A DNA stretch of 64,000 bases from 3107 sp965216225 (GTDB lineage Bacteria; Pseudomonadota; Alphaproteobacteria; Rhodobacterales; Rhodobacteraceae), in assembly GCA_965216225.1 (NCBI GenBank), contig CBDCFF010000022.1, positions 37,802 to 101,801 on the forward strand, in the 5' to 3' direction. The notes below the pieces were generated by a model. The model did not search any database and had not been told where the DNA came from. It worked only from the letters and a program-made list of their open reading frames with translations. A program made the position numbers and the translations under genes. Shown one piece after another: positions 24,555 to 33,929 of the stretch; the first letter of the stretch is position 1, and each line of letters opens with the position of its first letter.

Positions 24555-26075
24555 ATGCCGGGCTGTCATGTCACTGACCAACAAATGAGGCTCTTCATGA
24601 CGCTCAGATCGACCCATTCCGTTGCCGTTGCCGCTGCCAAGGCGGGGATCAGCCAGGCAACGGGCTATCGGCTGCAAGCTGACCCAATTTTACCATCACG
24701 GAAGAAGGCCCCTCGCGGCCGGCGGCGTCCGGACCCGCTGGCGGACATTTTTGATGCGGAGGTCGTGCCGCTTCTGCGGTCCTCACCGGGGATCCGACCT
24801 GTGGCGGTTTACGAGGAGCTTCTGCGTCGGCATTCTGATCTGGGTACGGGCATCCGACGGACTCCGGAGCGACGGATACGCGCCTGGAATGCGGAACACG
24901 GCCCTGAACAGGACGTCATTTTCCGGCAGACCCACACACCGGGCAAAATGGGCCTGTCGGATTTCACCGCCATGGGCAAGTTGGGTGTGACCATTGCCGG
25001 TGAGGCACTGGGCCATCGACTGTATCACTTCCGGCTTGCCTATAGCGGGTTTCAGCACGCCCACGTCGTGCTGGGCGGCGAAAGCTATGTGGCGCTGGCT
25101 GAGGGATTGCAGAACGCCCTCTGGACGCTCGGCGGCGTGCCACACAATCATGGAACTGACAGCCTGTCGGCGGCCTTCAAGAACCTGGATAAGTCATCCC
25201 GGGCCGATCTAACCGACCGCTTCGACGCCCTGTGCAACCATTATGGAATGACGCCGACGCGCAACAACAAGGGCGTCGCACACGAGAACGGTTCCATCGA
25301 GAGCCCCAATGGGCATCTGAAGCGCACCATTGAGGACGCGCTGGTCATGCGTGGGTCGCGCGACTTCGAAAGCTTGCAAGATTATCGTCGCTTCATCGAC
25401 GAGATCGTGGGCCGGATCAACGCCCGCAATGCCAAGCGTATCGATGCGGAACGTGCGAGCCTCAGACCTTTGCCGACGCGGCGGACCACGGATTACGAGG
25501 AGATCACGTTGCGCGTCACTTCCTCCGGGGGCTTCACCTTGCGCAAGGTGTTCTACACCGTGCCATCCCGGTTGATCGGGCATCAGCTGCGGGTTCGGCT
25601 CTACGATGATCGGTTGGAGCTGTTCCTGGGAAGCTCTGCCCTGCTAACGCTGACACGCGGACGAGCCTCGAGCACCGGGAGCCATGGGCACGTGGTCAAT
25701 TACCACCACGTCATCCACTCCTTGCGCAAAAAGCCCATGGCGCTGATGGGGCTGGTCTATCGGGATCAGCTATTCCCGCGCCGGGCGTTCCGTAACATGT
25801 TCGCATTCCTGCTGGAGCAGACCAGTGAGAAGGCGGCGTGTCGCATGGTTGTCGATCTTCTGGCGCTGGCACACGAGCGGGGCTGCGAGGCTGAATTGGC
25901 AGCGCAGCTCGAGGAGGACCTTCGCCAGAAGCGCCCGCCTGACATGGCGGCCCTACGCGCAGTGTTTAGCCCATCACAAGACGCACTCCCCCAAGTCGCG
26001 GTGCAACTGGCCGACCTGTCATCTTACGACCAGTTGGTCGGCGGTACGCCATCCGCTCAGGAGGTGACAGCATGA
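24555..26075 (+). CDS. istA: IS21-family transposase IstA (ISa-3)
   Basis: 506-residue DDE transposase, near-identical to ISa-1. It has Arg at PSRKKAP (as ISa-1) but Gly at HNHGTDS (as ISa-4). Reading frame and catalytic residues are intact. Confidence 0.95.
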   Translation: MPGCHVTDQQMRLFMTLRSTHSVAVAAAKAGISQATGYRLQADPILPSRKKAPRGRRRPDPLADIFDAEVVPLLRSSPGIRPVAVYEELLRRHSDLGTGIRRTPERRIRAWNAEHGPEQDVIFRQTHTPGKMGLSDFTAMGKLGVTIAGEALGHRLYHFRLAYSGFQHAHVVLGGESYVALAEGLQNALWTLGGVPHNHGTDSLSAAFKNLDKSSRADLTDRFDALCNHYGMTPTRNNKGVAHENGSIESPNGHLKRTIEDALVMRGSRDFESLQDYRRFIDEIVGRINARNAKRIDAERASLRPLPTRRTTDYEEITLRVTSSGGFTLRKVFYTVPSRLIGHQLRVRLYDDRLELFLGSSALLTLTRGRASSTGSHGHVVNYHHVIHSLRKKPMALMGLVYRDQLFPRRAFRNMFAFLLEQTSEKAACRMVVDLLALAHERGCEAELAAQLEEDLRQKRPPDMAALRAVFSPSQDALPQVAVQLADLSSYDQLVGGTPSAQEVTA

Positions 26076-26881
26076 CATCGCCCCAGACCGATACCGCCCG
26101 CCTAACCTTGGCTCTGACCGAATTGCGCTTGCCAGCCATCAAGGCGCTATGGCCGCGCTTTGCGGAACAAGCCGACAAGGAAGGCTGGCCCGCCGCTCGG
26201 ATGCTCAGCACCCTGGTGGAGCATGAACTGGCTGAACGAGATCGCCGTCGTATCGAGCGACATCTCGCACAGGCACGCCTGTTGCCCGGAAAAACGATCG
26301 ACACCTTCGACTTCACAGCCGTCCCCATGCTGTCCAAGGCCCATGTCAGTGCGATCACCGCTGGCGACAGCTGGATCGGAAAGGGCGGCAACATCCTGCT
26401 GTTTGGGCCGCCAGGTGTGGGCAAATCACATCTCGGCTCAGCCATCGGGCTCGCCCTTGTCGAGCAAGGCTACCGCGTCCTATTCAGCCGCACCACCGAT
26501 CTGGTCCAGAAACTCCAACAGGCCCGCCGCGATCTCGTCCTCGAAAGTGCCATTGCAAAGCTCGACAAATTCCATCTGCTGATCCTCGATGACATCACCT
26601 ACGTCACCAAGGATCAGGCTGAAACCAGTGTGCTCTTCGAACTCATCAGCGCGAGATATGAACGCCGCTCAATGTTGATCACGGCCAACCAGCCCTTCGG
26701 GGAGTGGAATGCGATTTTTCCAGACCCGGCCATGACATTGGCCGCCGTCGACAGGCTCGTGCACCACGCAACCATCTTCGAGATGAATGTCGAAAGCTAC
26801 CGGCGAAGAGCAGCACAAAAGGCAAAGGGGCCGGGAAGGCCTGCACAAAAAGCCACACCGGAAAACACCAAAGCTGATTGA
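26072..26881 (+). CDS. istB: IS21-family AAA+ helper IstB (ISa-3)
   Basis: 269 residues, identical to the other ISa IstB proteins. Overlaps istA by 4 bp as ATGA. Confidence 0.95.
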   Translation: MTSPQTDTARLTLALTELRLPAIKALWPRFAEQADKEGWPAARMLSTLVEHELAERDRRRIERHLAQARLLPGKTIDTFDFTAVPMLSKAHVSAITAGDSWIGKGGNILLFGPPGVGKSHLGSAIGLALVEQGYRVLFSRTTDLVQKLQQARRDLVLESAIAKLDKFHLLILDDITYVTKDQAETSVLFELISARYERRSMLITANQPFGEWNAIFPDPAMTLAAVDRLVHHATIFEMNVESYRRRAAQKAKGPGRPAQKATPENTKAD

Positions 26882-27008
26882 CGCTCCGCGACAATCAAAA
26901 AACAAACCCCTTGATCGCGGCACAAAAGCCCGGCATCGTCCCAAACGTCGCGACCAAGGATTCTCATCCTGATTGACGCGCACTTCTCATCTTGTTTGTC
27001 GCGCTACA

Positions 27009-27629
27009 GATTTGGATGCGCTGATGGGATTACCTGTCGCAGAATATGAGGCTTGCGATCATGTCAGCACACGGGCCACGTCGAACTCGATGGTGCGCTA
27101 TCGCAGCAATGACTACTCGGTACCGGTGGCCTACGCCCACCATGACGTTCACGTGCGTGGCTTTGTGCATGAGGTCATCATTGGCTGCGGCAACGAGATT
27201 ATTGCACGGCACAAACGATCCTACGCGTTAGCGGATATGATCTTTGATCCGCTCCACTTCTTGCCTTTGATTGAACAGAAGGTGGGGGCCTTGGATCAGG
27301 CCGCTCCGTTGCAGGGCTGGGATCTGCCAGATGTGTTTGCCACCTTACATAGGCTTTTGGAGGCCCGCATGGGCAAACCGGGCAAGCGAGAGTACGTCCA
27401 GGTCCTCCGCCTGCTGGAGTCCTTTGATATGAATGTTGTGCAAGGTGCAGTCCAGCAGGCCATTGATATGGGCGCGATTGGCTATGATGCAGTCAAACAC
27501 CTTGTGCTGTGCCGGGTCGAGAAGCGGCCACCGCGATTGGACTTGGACTTCTATCCCTATCTGCCAAAAGCCAATGTCGGCACAACGCGCCCATCCAGTT
27601 ACATGAGCCTGATGGGAGGGACAGCATGA
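27009..27629 (+). pseudogene. istA: istA of ISb-1, 3' part
   Basis: Resumes at DLDALMGLPVAEYEACDHVSTRATSNSMVRYRSNDYSVPV and runs to MSLMGGTA with its stop overlapping istB. Encodes the C-terminal domain only. Confidence 0.9.
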
Positions 27630-28378
27630 CCGACGCCCCTCAAATCCTTCTGCATCACCACCTCAGGAAGTTGCGCCTTCCAACGTTCCAAGGTGAATAC
27701 GCCAAGCAGGCACAGCTCTGTGCTGCCGAGAACAAAGATCACGTCCACTATCTGGCGCGTCTGTGTGAGATGGAACTCATTGATCGTGAACGGCGGATGA
27801 TTGAACGGCGCATCAAGGCAGCGAAGTTCCCCAGCACCAAAAGCCTCGATAGCTTTGACTTCAAGATCATGCCCAACTTGAACAAGCCCCTAACGATGGA
27901 GCTGGCGCGATGTGACTACGTCGATCGCAGGGAAAACATAATCGCGCTTGGCCCATCGGGCACCGGCAAAACCCACGTCGCTTTAGGTCTTGGATTGGCG
28001 GCATGTCAGCGCGGGTTGAAAGTGCGCTTCACGACGGCGGCAGCACTGGTGCACGATCTGATCGAAGCCCAGGACGAGAGAAGATTACAGCGCCTGCAAA
28101 AGCAGCTGACCACACAAAATCTTTTGATCATTGATGAGTTGGGCTTCGTGCCACTCAGCAAATCCGGCGCAGAATTGCTCTTCGAGGTCATATCTCAATG
28201 TTACGAACGCGGATCCATCATCATAACGTCAAACCTGCCCTTCGATGAATGGACCGAGGTCTTTGGCTCAGAACGCCTTACCGGCGCGTTGCTGGATCGT
28301 TTGACCCATCACGTCCACATCCTCGAGATGAATGGCGAGAGTTACCGGCTCAAACACAGTCGCAAAAACAGACAATAG
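27626..28378 (+). CDS. istB: IS21-family AAA+ helper IstB (ISb-1)
   Basis: 250 residues with Walker A GPSGTGKT and Walker B LLIIDELGF, and C-terminal LTHHVHILEMNGESYRLKHSRK. I chose the ATG at 27626 because it overlaps the istA stop (ATGA) behind GGGAGGGACAGC. It is a different IstB from that of ISa. It is still open although its partner istA is destroyed, so it could only act in trans with an intact ISb elsewhere. Confidence 0.93.
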   Translation: MTDAPQILLHHHLRKLRLPTFQGEYAKQAQLCAAENKDHVHYLARLCEMELIDRERRMIERRIKAAKFPSTKSLDSFDFKIMPNLNKPLTMELARCDYVDRRENIIALGPSGTGKTHVALGLGLAACQRGLKVRFTTAAALVHDLIEAQDERRLQRLQKQLTTQNLLIIDELGFVPLSKSGAELLFEVISQCYERGSIIITSNLPFDEWTEVFGSERLTGALLDRLTHHVHILEMNGESYRLKHSRKNRQ

Positions 28379-28402
28379 TCAGCCCAAAACCAAGACAGAT
28401 AA

Positions 28403-28472
28403 ATGCTGGCCATGCGGCCAGCATGCGCTTTGGCCCGCTTCAGCTTTGTGATGAGCACGCACGCCAAAGCGC
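28403..28472. terminator. Two inverted repeats after istB of ISb-1
   Basis: ATGCTGGCC-ATGC-GGCCAGCAT (28403-28424) is a perfect 9-bp hairpin. It is followed by GCGCTTTGGC (28425-28434) pairing with GCCAAAGCGC (28463-28472). No T-run follows, so these may be termination or transposase-binding structures. The same pair occurs in ISb-2 near 51034-51103. Confidence 0.45.
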
Positions 28473-28541
28473 AACACAACATCAAACGCAGTGGCCCCAT
28501 TTTACGCCGCGATCTGGTCCCTTTTTACACTGCGATTGACA

Positions 28542-28983
28542 GGCTCCGCGCCGACGCCCATTGCTCACGCAGCCGAATGATGGCAACGAACGGAGAACAG
28601 ACTCTGCCTGAACGTGGGACACAAAACGGGGGGCAGGTCAGGATCGTCACATATGATCGGCCTGGATTGTGAACGTCAGGAGCAGCAGTTTTCCCGATTC
28701 CGACGTAAAAGACAAAGCCACCCATTCGATTGATCCTGTTGAAGAACCGGAAGGTGAATTGCCTTGGTTCCCGGTATTTGGTCGCATGGAACGACAGTTG
28801 CCGGGCGGGGTTCGCACCCGCCAGAACGAAGCGCCTTTCCTCGCCTGGCCGGACGGTCATGGCAGGTGGAAGGGGCAATCGGCGGGTGCCTACGCAACGG
28901 ATTCAATATGATCGTGCGGGACGGAACAGGCCGCCCTCGGGAAACCGGGGGCGCTTCACCCCCGCCGCGTTCAACCGGTCTTG
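28542..28983. other. Gene-free stretch between ISb-1 and nhaA
   Basis: No convincing gene. A TGACCTGCCCCCCGTTTTG-like motif on the minus strand near 28630 resembles IS3-type ends and may mark another decayed element. A GGGGG/CCCCC hairpin (28946-28964) follows nhaA and could be a weak terminator. The segment GGTTCGCACCC near 28808 looks like a tRNA T-arm, but no cloverleaf can be completed. Confidence 0.4.
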
Positions 28984-30309
28984 TCAGGCGACGCCATCGC
29001 CATCATCCCCGGCCTGAGGCGCATCGCGCTGCCTGCCCGTGTTTTCCCGAAGCGGAATTTTCTGCACCCTGAACACCACACCCGCAGCGATCGAAATCGC
29101 CGCCCCGCCGAAACTCATGAGCGCGCCCATCTTCGCCGCATCCTGGATTGCGCCGCCGTCAAACGCCACCGACGCGACAAACAGCGATACCGTGAACCCG
29201 ATTGCCGCGACGCATCCCAGAACAAACAGATGCGATATTTCCATGCCTTCGGGCAAGCCCAGTTTCATCGGTTTCGCCGCGAACCAGCCGAACAGCAGAA
29301 TGCCAGCGGGCTTGCCCACGATCAGACCGAGCAGCACCAGCCAGGTCGCCGCCCCGATTGCCGAGAATTCAACCCCGGCATTCGCCAGACCGAACATAAA
29401 CAGGACGAACTCCACCGGCATCTTCAGCCCGTGTTCCATATCGTTCAGCAGATCGTGGCGATGGGTTTCCGCTTCTGAAAAGAAGCCGAAATCCCGATCC
29501 GCATGGGGTATCACCGGGATGATCGGCAACAGGCCAAGCGCCGGATGCAAGCCGGATTCCTGAAACCCGTACCAGCAGAGCGCCCCGGCAATCGCATATG
29601 GCCAGAAGCCCAGCCTTTTCCTGACCCAGGTTGACGCAGGTCTGTGCTGTTTGCCCCGGTCAAGGCGTCGCGGCAGCCAGTTGGCAAGCAGAAACACCAG
29701 AACCGCAGCGCTGGCCGAAAGCAGCAGCCACGCCGGCACGATTTCCCCGCTGGGATAGAAGATCGCAAGGATCAGCAGGCCCGCGGCGTCATCCGCGATT
29801 GCCAGCAGCAGAAGGAAACGAACCGCCGGGTGGCCCGCGCCGAACACGATCCTGCCGACAAGATACGAGAACGCGATATCCGTGGCTGTGGGTATGGCCC
29901 AGCCGTTTGCGACTGCCTGAAACGTCGTGGAGCCCAGCACCGAAGCGATGCCGAGATAGACGACAATCGGGCCGACCATGCCGCCGACCGTCGCAACCAG
30001 CGGGGTCATCGCCTTCTTTCCGCGCAGCGATCCGTTCCTGAGGATGACCGCTTCCCACACTTCCTTGCCGGCGACCGCAAAGAAAAGCGCCATCAGCACA
30101 TCGTTGATCAGGTAGTGAAAGGTCAGCGTCCGGACGACATGCCCCGCTGCATCCACATGCGCGTGACCGACAATCGAGTGATCAATCAGAACCCATTCGA
30201 CGAAGTGATGGTATCCGCTTGCGTCAATATTGGCCCAGACCAGCGCAACCAGCGCCCCGATGATCAACAGCACCGAATATTCCGAAATAAAGCCCCAAAC
30301 CCGATACAT
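28984..30309 (-). CDS. nhaA: Na+/H+ antiporter NhaA
   Basis: 441 residues from ATG at 30309, chosen over an upstream in-frame ATG because ATAGGAGG lies 8 bases before it and the first transmembrane segment follows directly (WGFISEYSVLLIIGALVALVWAN). About twelve hydrophobic helices are evident. The ion-binding signature is present: ATDIAFSYLVG, and LLLLAIADDAAGLLILAIFY with the paired Asp residues. NhaA exports Na+ in exchange for protons in the inner membrane. It is the last gene of a close-packed minus-strand series, 11 bp after adk. A loop around residues 290-320 is longer and more charged than in E. coli NhaA. Confidence 0.92.
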   Translation of the reverse strand: MYRVWGFISEYSVLLIIGALVALVWANIDASGYHHFVEWVLIDHSIVGHAHVDAAGHVVRTLTFHYLINDVLMALFFAVAGKEVWEAVILRNGSLRGKKAMTPLVATVGGMVGPIVVYLGIASVLGSTTFQAVANGWAIPTATDIAFSYLVGRIVFGAGHPAVRFLLLLAIADDAAGLLILAIFYPSGEIVPAWLLLSASAAVLVFLLANWLPRRLDRGKQHRPASTWVRKRLGFWPYAIAGALCWYGFQESGLHPALGLLPIIPVIPHADRDFGFFSEAETHRHDLLNDMEHGLKMPVEFVLFMFGLANAGVEFSAIGAATWLVLLGLIVGKPAGILLFGWFAAKPMKLGLPEGMEISHLFVLGCVAAIGFTVSLFVASVAFDGGAIQDAAKMGALMSFGGAAISIAAGVVFRVQKIPLRENTGRQRDAPQAGDDGDGVA

Positions 30310-30320
30310 CCTGCGGCCTC

Positions 30321-30998
30321 CTATCCTGCTGCCTTCGCAACAACGTTGCTCAGATCGTCTGCTATGTCCTCTATGGCGCCCATTGCGGGCACTCTGCCGA
30401 GGCATCCCCTTTCATCATAGAACGCGATCAGTTGCGCGGTCTGCGCGTGATACGCCTGCAACCGTGAACGAACCGTTTCGGGAACATCATCCGCACGGCG
30501 CTTGAACCGTGTGCCGCCGCAGTTGTCGCAGACGCCTTCGACCTTTGGACGCTTCAGCGTGACATGGTATCCCTCGCCACACTGGCCACAGGTATGTCGC
30601 CCGGAAATCCTTTCGACCATTGCCTCGTCATCGACCTCCAGGCTGATCGCGGCGTCGATCTTCCGGCCCTTCCTGCGAAGCAGGTCATCCAGTGCTTCGG
30701 CCTGCGCCACGTTTCGCGGAAACCCGTCAAGGATGACACCCCTGGCGCAATCGGAATCGTTCATGCGGTCAGACAGAATGGCGATAACAATGTCGTCGCC
30801 AACCAGTCCGCCAGCCTCCATCACCGATTTCGCGGATTTTCCGGCTTCGGTTCCTGCTGCCACCGCCTCTCTCAGCAGATCACCGGTCGAAAGCTGCACC
30901 AGTCCGAATTTCTGCTCCAGCCTGCGGGCCTGGGTTCCCTTGCCCGCGCCGGGCGGTCCCATCAGAATGAAGACCCTGGTATTTTCGTCATGTGCCAT
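30321..30998 (-). CDS. adk: Adenylate kinase
   Basis: 225 residues. P-loop GPPGAGKGT at residues 14-22, NMP-binding STGDLLREAVAAG, and DGFPRNVAQAEAL. The long LID carries four Cys (CGQCGEGY and CDNCGG), indicating a zinc-bound long-type Adk. It converts AMP + ATP to 2 ADP. Placed 4 bp after acs, whose reaction produces AMP, so co-expression has a direct biochemical reason. Ribosomal-protein operons often hold adk in Alphaproteobacteria; this one is outside that context and may be a second copy. Confidence 0.95.
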   Translation of the reverse strand: MAHDENTRVFILMGPPGAGKGTQARRLEQKFGLVQLSTGDLLREAVAAGTEAGKSAKSVMEAGGLVGDDIVIAILSDRMNDSDCARGVILDGFPRNVAQAEALDDLLRRKGRKIDAAISLEVDDEAMVERISGRHTCGQCGEGYHVTLKRPKVEGVCDNCGGTRFKRRADDVPETVRSRLQAYHAQTAQLIAFYDERGCLGRVPAMGAIEDIADDLSNVVAKAAG

Positions 30999-31002
30999 GT
31001 TT

Positions 31003-32943
31003 CTACGCCCGGTTCATTCTGTTTTCGACAAGTTCGTCCACCACGGACGGATCGGAGAGCGTGGATATGTCGCCAAGCGAGCCGTGATCGTTTTCCGCGA
31101 TCTTCCGCAGAATGCGGCGCATGATCTTGCCGGAGCGGGTCTTGGGCAATCCCGGAGCCCACTGGATGAGGTCGGGGCTGGCGATCGACCCGATTTCGGC
31201 CCTGACCCAGTTGCGCAGCTCCGCCCGCAGTTCCCTGGTCGGCGTCTCGCCCGCCATCAGGGTCACATAGCAATAGATGCCCTGCCCCTTGATCGCGTGC
31301 GGATAGCCGACGACCGCCGCCTCGGCGACCTTCGCATGTGCAACCAGCGCGCTTTCGACTTCGGCGGTGCCCATCCGGTGCCCGGAGACATTGATCACAT
31401 CATCAACCCGGCCGGTTATCCAGTAGTCGCCGTCCTCATCCCTGCGGCAACCGTCGCCGGTGAAGTAATAGCCCTTGTAATCGGTGAAATAGGTCTTCTC
31501 GAACCGCTCATGATCGCCCCACACGGTGCGCATCTGGCCTGGCCAACTGTTCTTGATGCACAGAACGCCCTCGCAGGGGCAGTGGTGAATTTCCTTGCCT
31601 GACGCGGGCTCCAGCACTGCGGGCTGCACGCCCGGGAACGGTTTCATCGCGGAACCGGGTTTCGGGACATGCGCGCCGGGCAGCGGCGTCATCAGGTGCC
31701 CGCCGGTTTCGGTTTGCCACCATGTATCGACAATCACGCAGCGCCCCTTGCCGACAACCTCGTGATACCAGTTCCATGCCTCGGGATTGATCGGTTCGCC
31801 CACCGTGCCGAGTATCCGCAGGCTGGACAGATCATGCCTGTCCACGAAGTCCCGGCCCAGCCCCATCAACGCACGGATGGCCGTCGGGGCGGTATAGAAC
31901 TGATTGACCCGGTGTTTCTCGCATATCTGCCAGAACCGCCCGGCATCCGGATACGTCGGCGTGCCCTCGAACATCACGGTCGTTGCGCCGTTCGCCAGGG
32001 GACCATAAACGATATAGCTGTGCCCCGTGACCCAGCCCACATCGGCGGTACACCAGTAGATGTCGCCCTGATGATAGTCGAAGACCAGTTCATGGGTCAT
32101 GGCCGCATAGACCAGATACCCGCCGGACGTATGCACGACGCCCTTCGGCGCCCCGGTCGAACCCGACGTATACAGGATGAACAGCGGGTCTTCGGCGGCC
32201 ATCTCTTCCGGCGGACAATCGGCGGCAACGCTGTCTTGCAGGTCATGCAGCCAATGGTCGCGCCCCGGTTCCATGTTCACATCGCCGCCGGTGCGTCTTA
32301 CGACCAGCATCCGCGTATCCGATGTGATCTGGGCAAACGCCTTGTCGGCGTTGACTTTCAGCGGGGTCGCGCGCCCGCCCCTCGGGGCCTCGTCGGCGGT
32401 GATGACAAGCCGGGCGTCCGAGCCGTTTACACGCGCCGCCAGCGCATCGGCGGAAAATCCCGCGAAAACGATCGAATGGATCGCCCCGATACGCGCGCAG
32501 GCCAGCATGGCATAGGCTGCCTCCGGGATCATCGGCATATAAAGCACGACGCGGTCGCCCTTGCCGACACCAAGGGATTTCAGGACGTTCGCAAACCGGC
32601 ACACGTTTTCATGAAGCGCCCGATAGGTGACATGCTGCGCGTCCTCATCCGGGCTGTCCGGCTCCCAGATGATCGCGGTCTGATCGCCACGTTCTGCAAG
32701 GTGCCGGTCGATGCAGTTCGCCGACACGTTCAGTGTGCCATCCTCGAACCAGCGAATATCAACATTCCCAAGCGCAAAGCTGGTGTTCTTCACCTTCGTG
32801 AAAGGGCGAATCCAGTCAATCCGCTTCCCGTGCCCGGCCCAGAACGCCCCAGGGTCCGCAACCGAAGCCGCATACATCCTTTCATATTCAGCTTCGTTGA
32901 TCAGAGCCTCGGGGACAGGCCGCGCGTCCTTGCTATCCGTCAT
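31003..32943 (-). CDS. acs: Acetyl-CoA synthetase (AMP-forming)
   Basis: 646 residues, standard Acs length. Contains the adenylate-forming P-loop LFILYTSGSTGAPKGVVH, the TWWQTETGGH motif, and the C-terminal LPKTRSGKIMRRILRKIA with the Lys that is reversibly acetylated in Acs. It converts acetate, ATP and CoA to acetyl-CoA, AMP and PPi in the cytoplasm. It follows the CoA-transferase/hydrolase genes with an 80-bp gap and precedes adk by 4 bp. In this setting it would recover acetate released by the CoA-transferase. Confidence 0.95.
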   Translation of the reverse strand: MTDSKDARPVPEALINEAEYERMYAASVADPGAFWAGHGKRIDWIRPFTKVKNTSFALGNVDIRWFEDGTLNVSANCIDRHLAERGDQTAIIWEPDSPDEDAQHVTYRALHENVCRFANVLKSLGVGKGDRVVLYMPMIPEAAYAMLACARIGAIHSIVFAGFSADALAARVNGSDARLVITADEAPRGGRATPLKVNADKAFAQITSDTRMLVVRRTGGDVNMEPGRDHWLHDLQDSVAADCPPEEMAAEDPLFILYTSGSTGAPKGVVHTSGGYLVYAAMTHELVFDYHQGDIYWCTADVGWVTGHSYIVYGPLANGATTVMFEGTPTYPDAGRFWQICEKHRVNQFYTAPTAIRALMGLGRDFVDRHDLSSLRILGTVGEPINPEAWNWYHEVVGKGRCVIVDTWWQTETGGHLMTPLPGAHVPKPGSAMKPFPGVQPAVLEPASGKEIHHCPCEGVLCIKNSWPGQMRTVWGDHERFEKTYFTDYKGYYFTGDGCRRDEDGDYWITGRVDDVINVSGHRMGTAEVESALVAHAKVAEAAVVGYPHAIKGQGIYCYVTLMAGETPTRELRAELRNWVRAEIGSIASPDLIQWAPGLPKTRSGKIMRRILRKIAENDHGSLGDISTLSDPSVVDELVENRMNRA

Positions 32944-33023
32944 CTCGTCCTCCCAAAGTAACGTCTTTCCTGTTCACCCGATGCCGCTGCGAAACCGATC
33001 CGCAATCGAACCGGTTCCACGCA

Positions 33024-33929
33024 TTACCGGGTCTTGTCAAGCCACCGGATAATCGGTTCGATCTGCCCCGGAGCGTTCAGTGTCGGGGTGTGGCCAACAT
33101 TGTCGAACTCGACCACATCCGCGTTCGGCTGCGCGGCCACCATATTGCGGAGTATCCGGTCCGTCAAAAAGTCGGAGTCCCTGCCCCGCAAAATCAGGAT
33201 CGGACATTTTATCCTGTTCCAGTACTTCCACAAATTGAAGTTCATGAACATGAAGTACCGGCGAAAGTTCTGCATGATGTCAGGATCGTGGTGCATCCTG
33301 TATTCGCCGCCATCCCTGACGGAACTGTGCCTTGCCATCGTGGCCCAGTTCCTGTCCGTCATCGGGGCAAAGGGGCTGAGGGTGGTTCGCAGATGCAGTT
33401 CCACTTCTTCAATGCTTCCAAAGCGGTGCTTCCGACCTGCATAGCTGGTGATGCGGCGAAGCGCGGCATGGGGGATTTCGGGGCCGACATCGTTGATGAT
33501 CAGCCTTCTGATCGGCGCGTTCTCGATGCCGGCCAGGGAAATTCCCATGAGCCCGCCAAGCGAAGTCCCGATCCAGTCGATGGATTCAAACCCGACATGC
33601 GCCGCCAGCACGGTGATGTCCATGTTGTATTGCAGCAAATGATAGTCCGACGGATCCCTCAGCCAGTCGCTCTTGCCCCTGCCGACAAGATCGGCGCAGA
33701 CAACCCGCCTGCTGCGCGACATCGACTGCGCCAGCATATCGAAATCCCGGCTGTTTCTGGTAAGGCCGTGAACGCACAGCAGGTTGTCGGTGGCAGAGGT
33801 CTTTCCCCACTCGCGGAATGCCACATGGTGGAAGCCGTGCCGCGAAATGCACCGCACCCTGCCTTCCCGGCGCAATCGGGAAAACACCTGTGAGCTTTCC
33901 GTGATATTTATGGATTTCTGCATATTCAA
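33024..33929 (-). CDS. Alpha/beta hydrolase
   Basis: 301 residues with the canonical fold order: oxyanion strand LLCVHGLTRNSRDFD, ADLVGRGKSDW, nucleophile elbow GTSLGG (Ser123), acid region LILRGRDSDFL and catalytic His near 280 (NVGHTPTL). The substrate cannot be read from sequence. Its ATG overlaps the CoA-transferase stop by 4 bp, so it is translationally coupled to the polymer genes. A role as thioesterase, or as oligomer or granule depolymerase, is a reasonable guess. Confidence 0.85.
   Translation of the reverse strand: MNMQKSINITESSQVFSRLRREGRVRCISRHGFHHVAFREWGKTSATDNLLCVHGLTRNSRDFDMLAQSMSRSRRVVCADLVGRGKSDWLRDPSDYHLLQYNMDITVLAAHVGFESIDWIGTSLGGLMGISLAGIENAPIRRLIINDVGPEIPHAALRRITSYAGRKHRFGSIEEVELHLRTTLSPFAPMTDRNWATMARHSSVRDGGEYRMHHDPDIMQNFRRYFMFMNFNLWKYWNRIKCPILILRGRDSDFLTDRILRNMVAAQPNADVVEFDNVGHTPTLNAPGQIEPIIRWLDKTR

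Larger units (their letters stand above)
24371..27008 (+). mobile_element. ISa-3, complete IS21-family element
   Basis: 2638 bp, same orientation as ISb-1. Flanks CCACGTG and GATTTGG show no duplication, and 345 bp of ISb are missing between them. This points to an adjacent deletion, or to recombination between two ISa insertions in ISb. Confidence 0.95.
23734..28541 (+). mobile_element. ISb-1, second IS21-family element, disrupted by ISa-3
   Basis: Ends TGTAAAACGCGGAGCAATAC (left) and TTTTTACACTGCGATTGACA (right). Excluding ISa-3 it is about 2.17 kb, 345 bp shorter than ISb-2, because the segment matching 46652-46996 is missing at the ISa junction. No target duplication is visible (left flank GAGACCGC, right flank GGCTCCGC), so one or both flanks have been rearranged. 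Confidence 0.9.

Noticed and set aside
13937..27008. ISa-2 and ISa-3 as ends of a composite transposon carrying mttB, bpt, RDD and DUF2852 genes
   Set aside because: ISa-2 has its own 6-bp duplication inside IS110 and ISa-3 sits inside ISb; each arrived independently and the genes between are normal backbone.
28780..28850. tRNA-like sequence with GGTTCGCACCC
   Set aside because: No acceptor stem, D-arm or anticodon arm can be paired around it on either strand.
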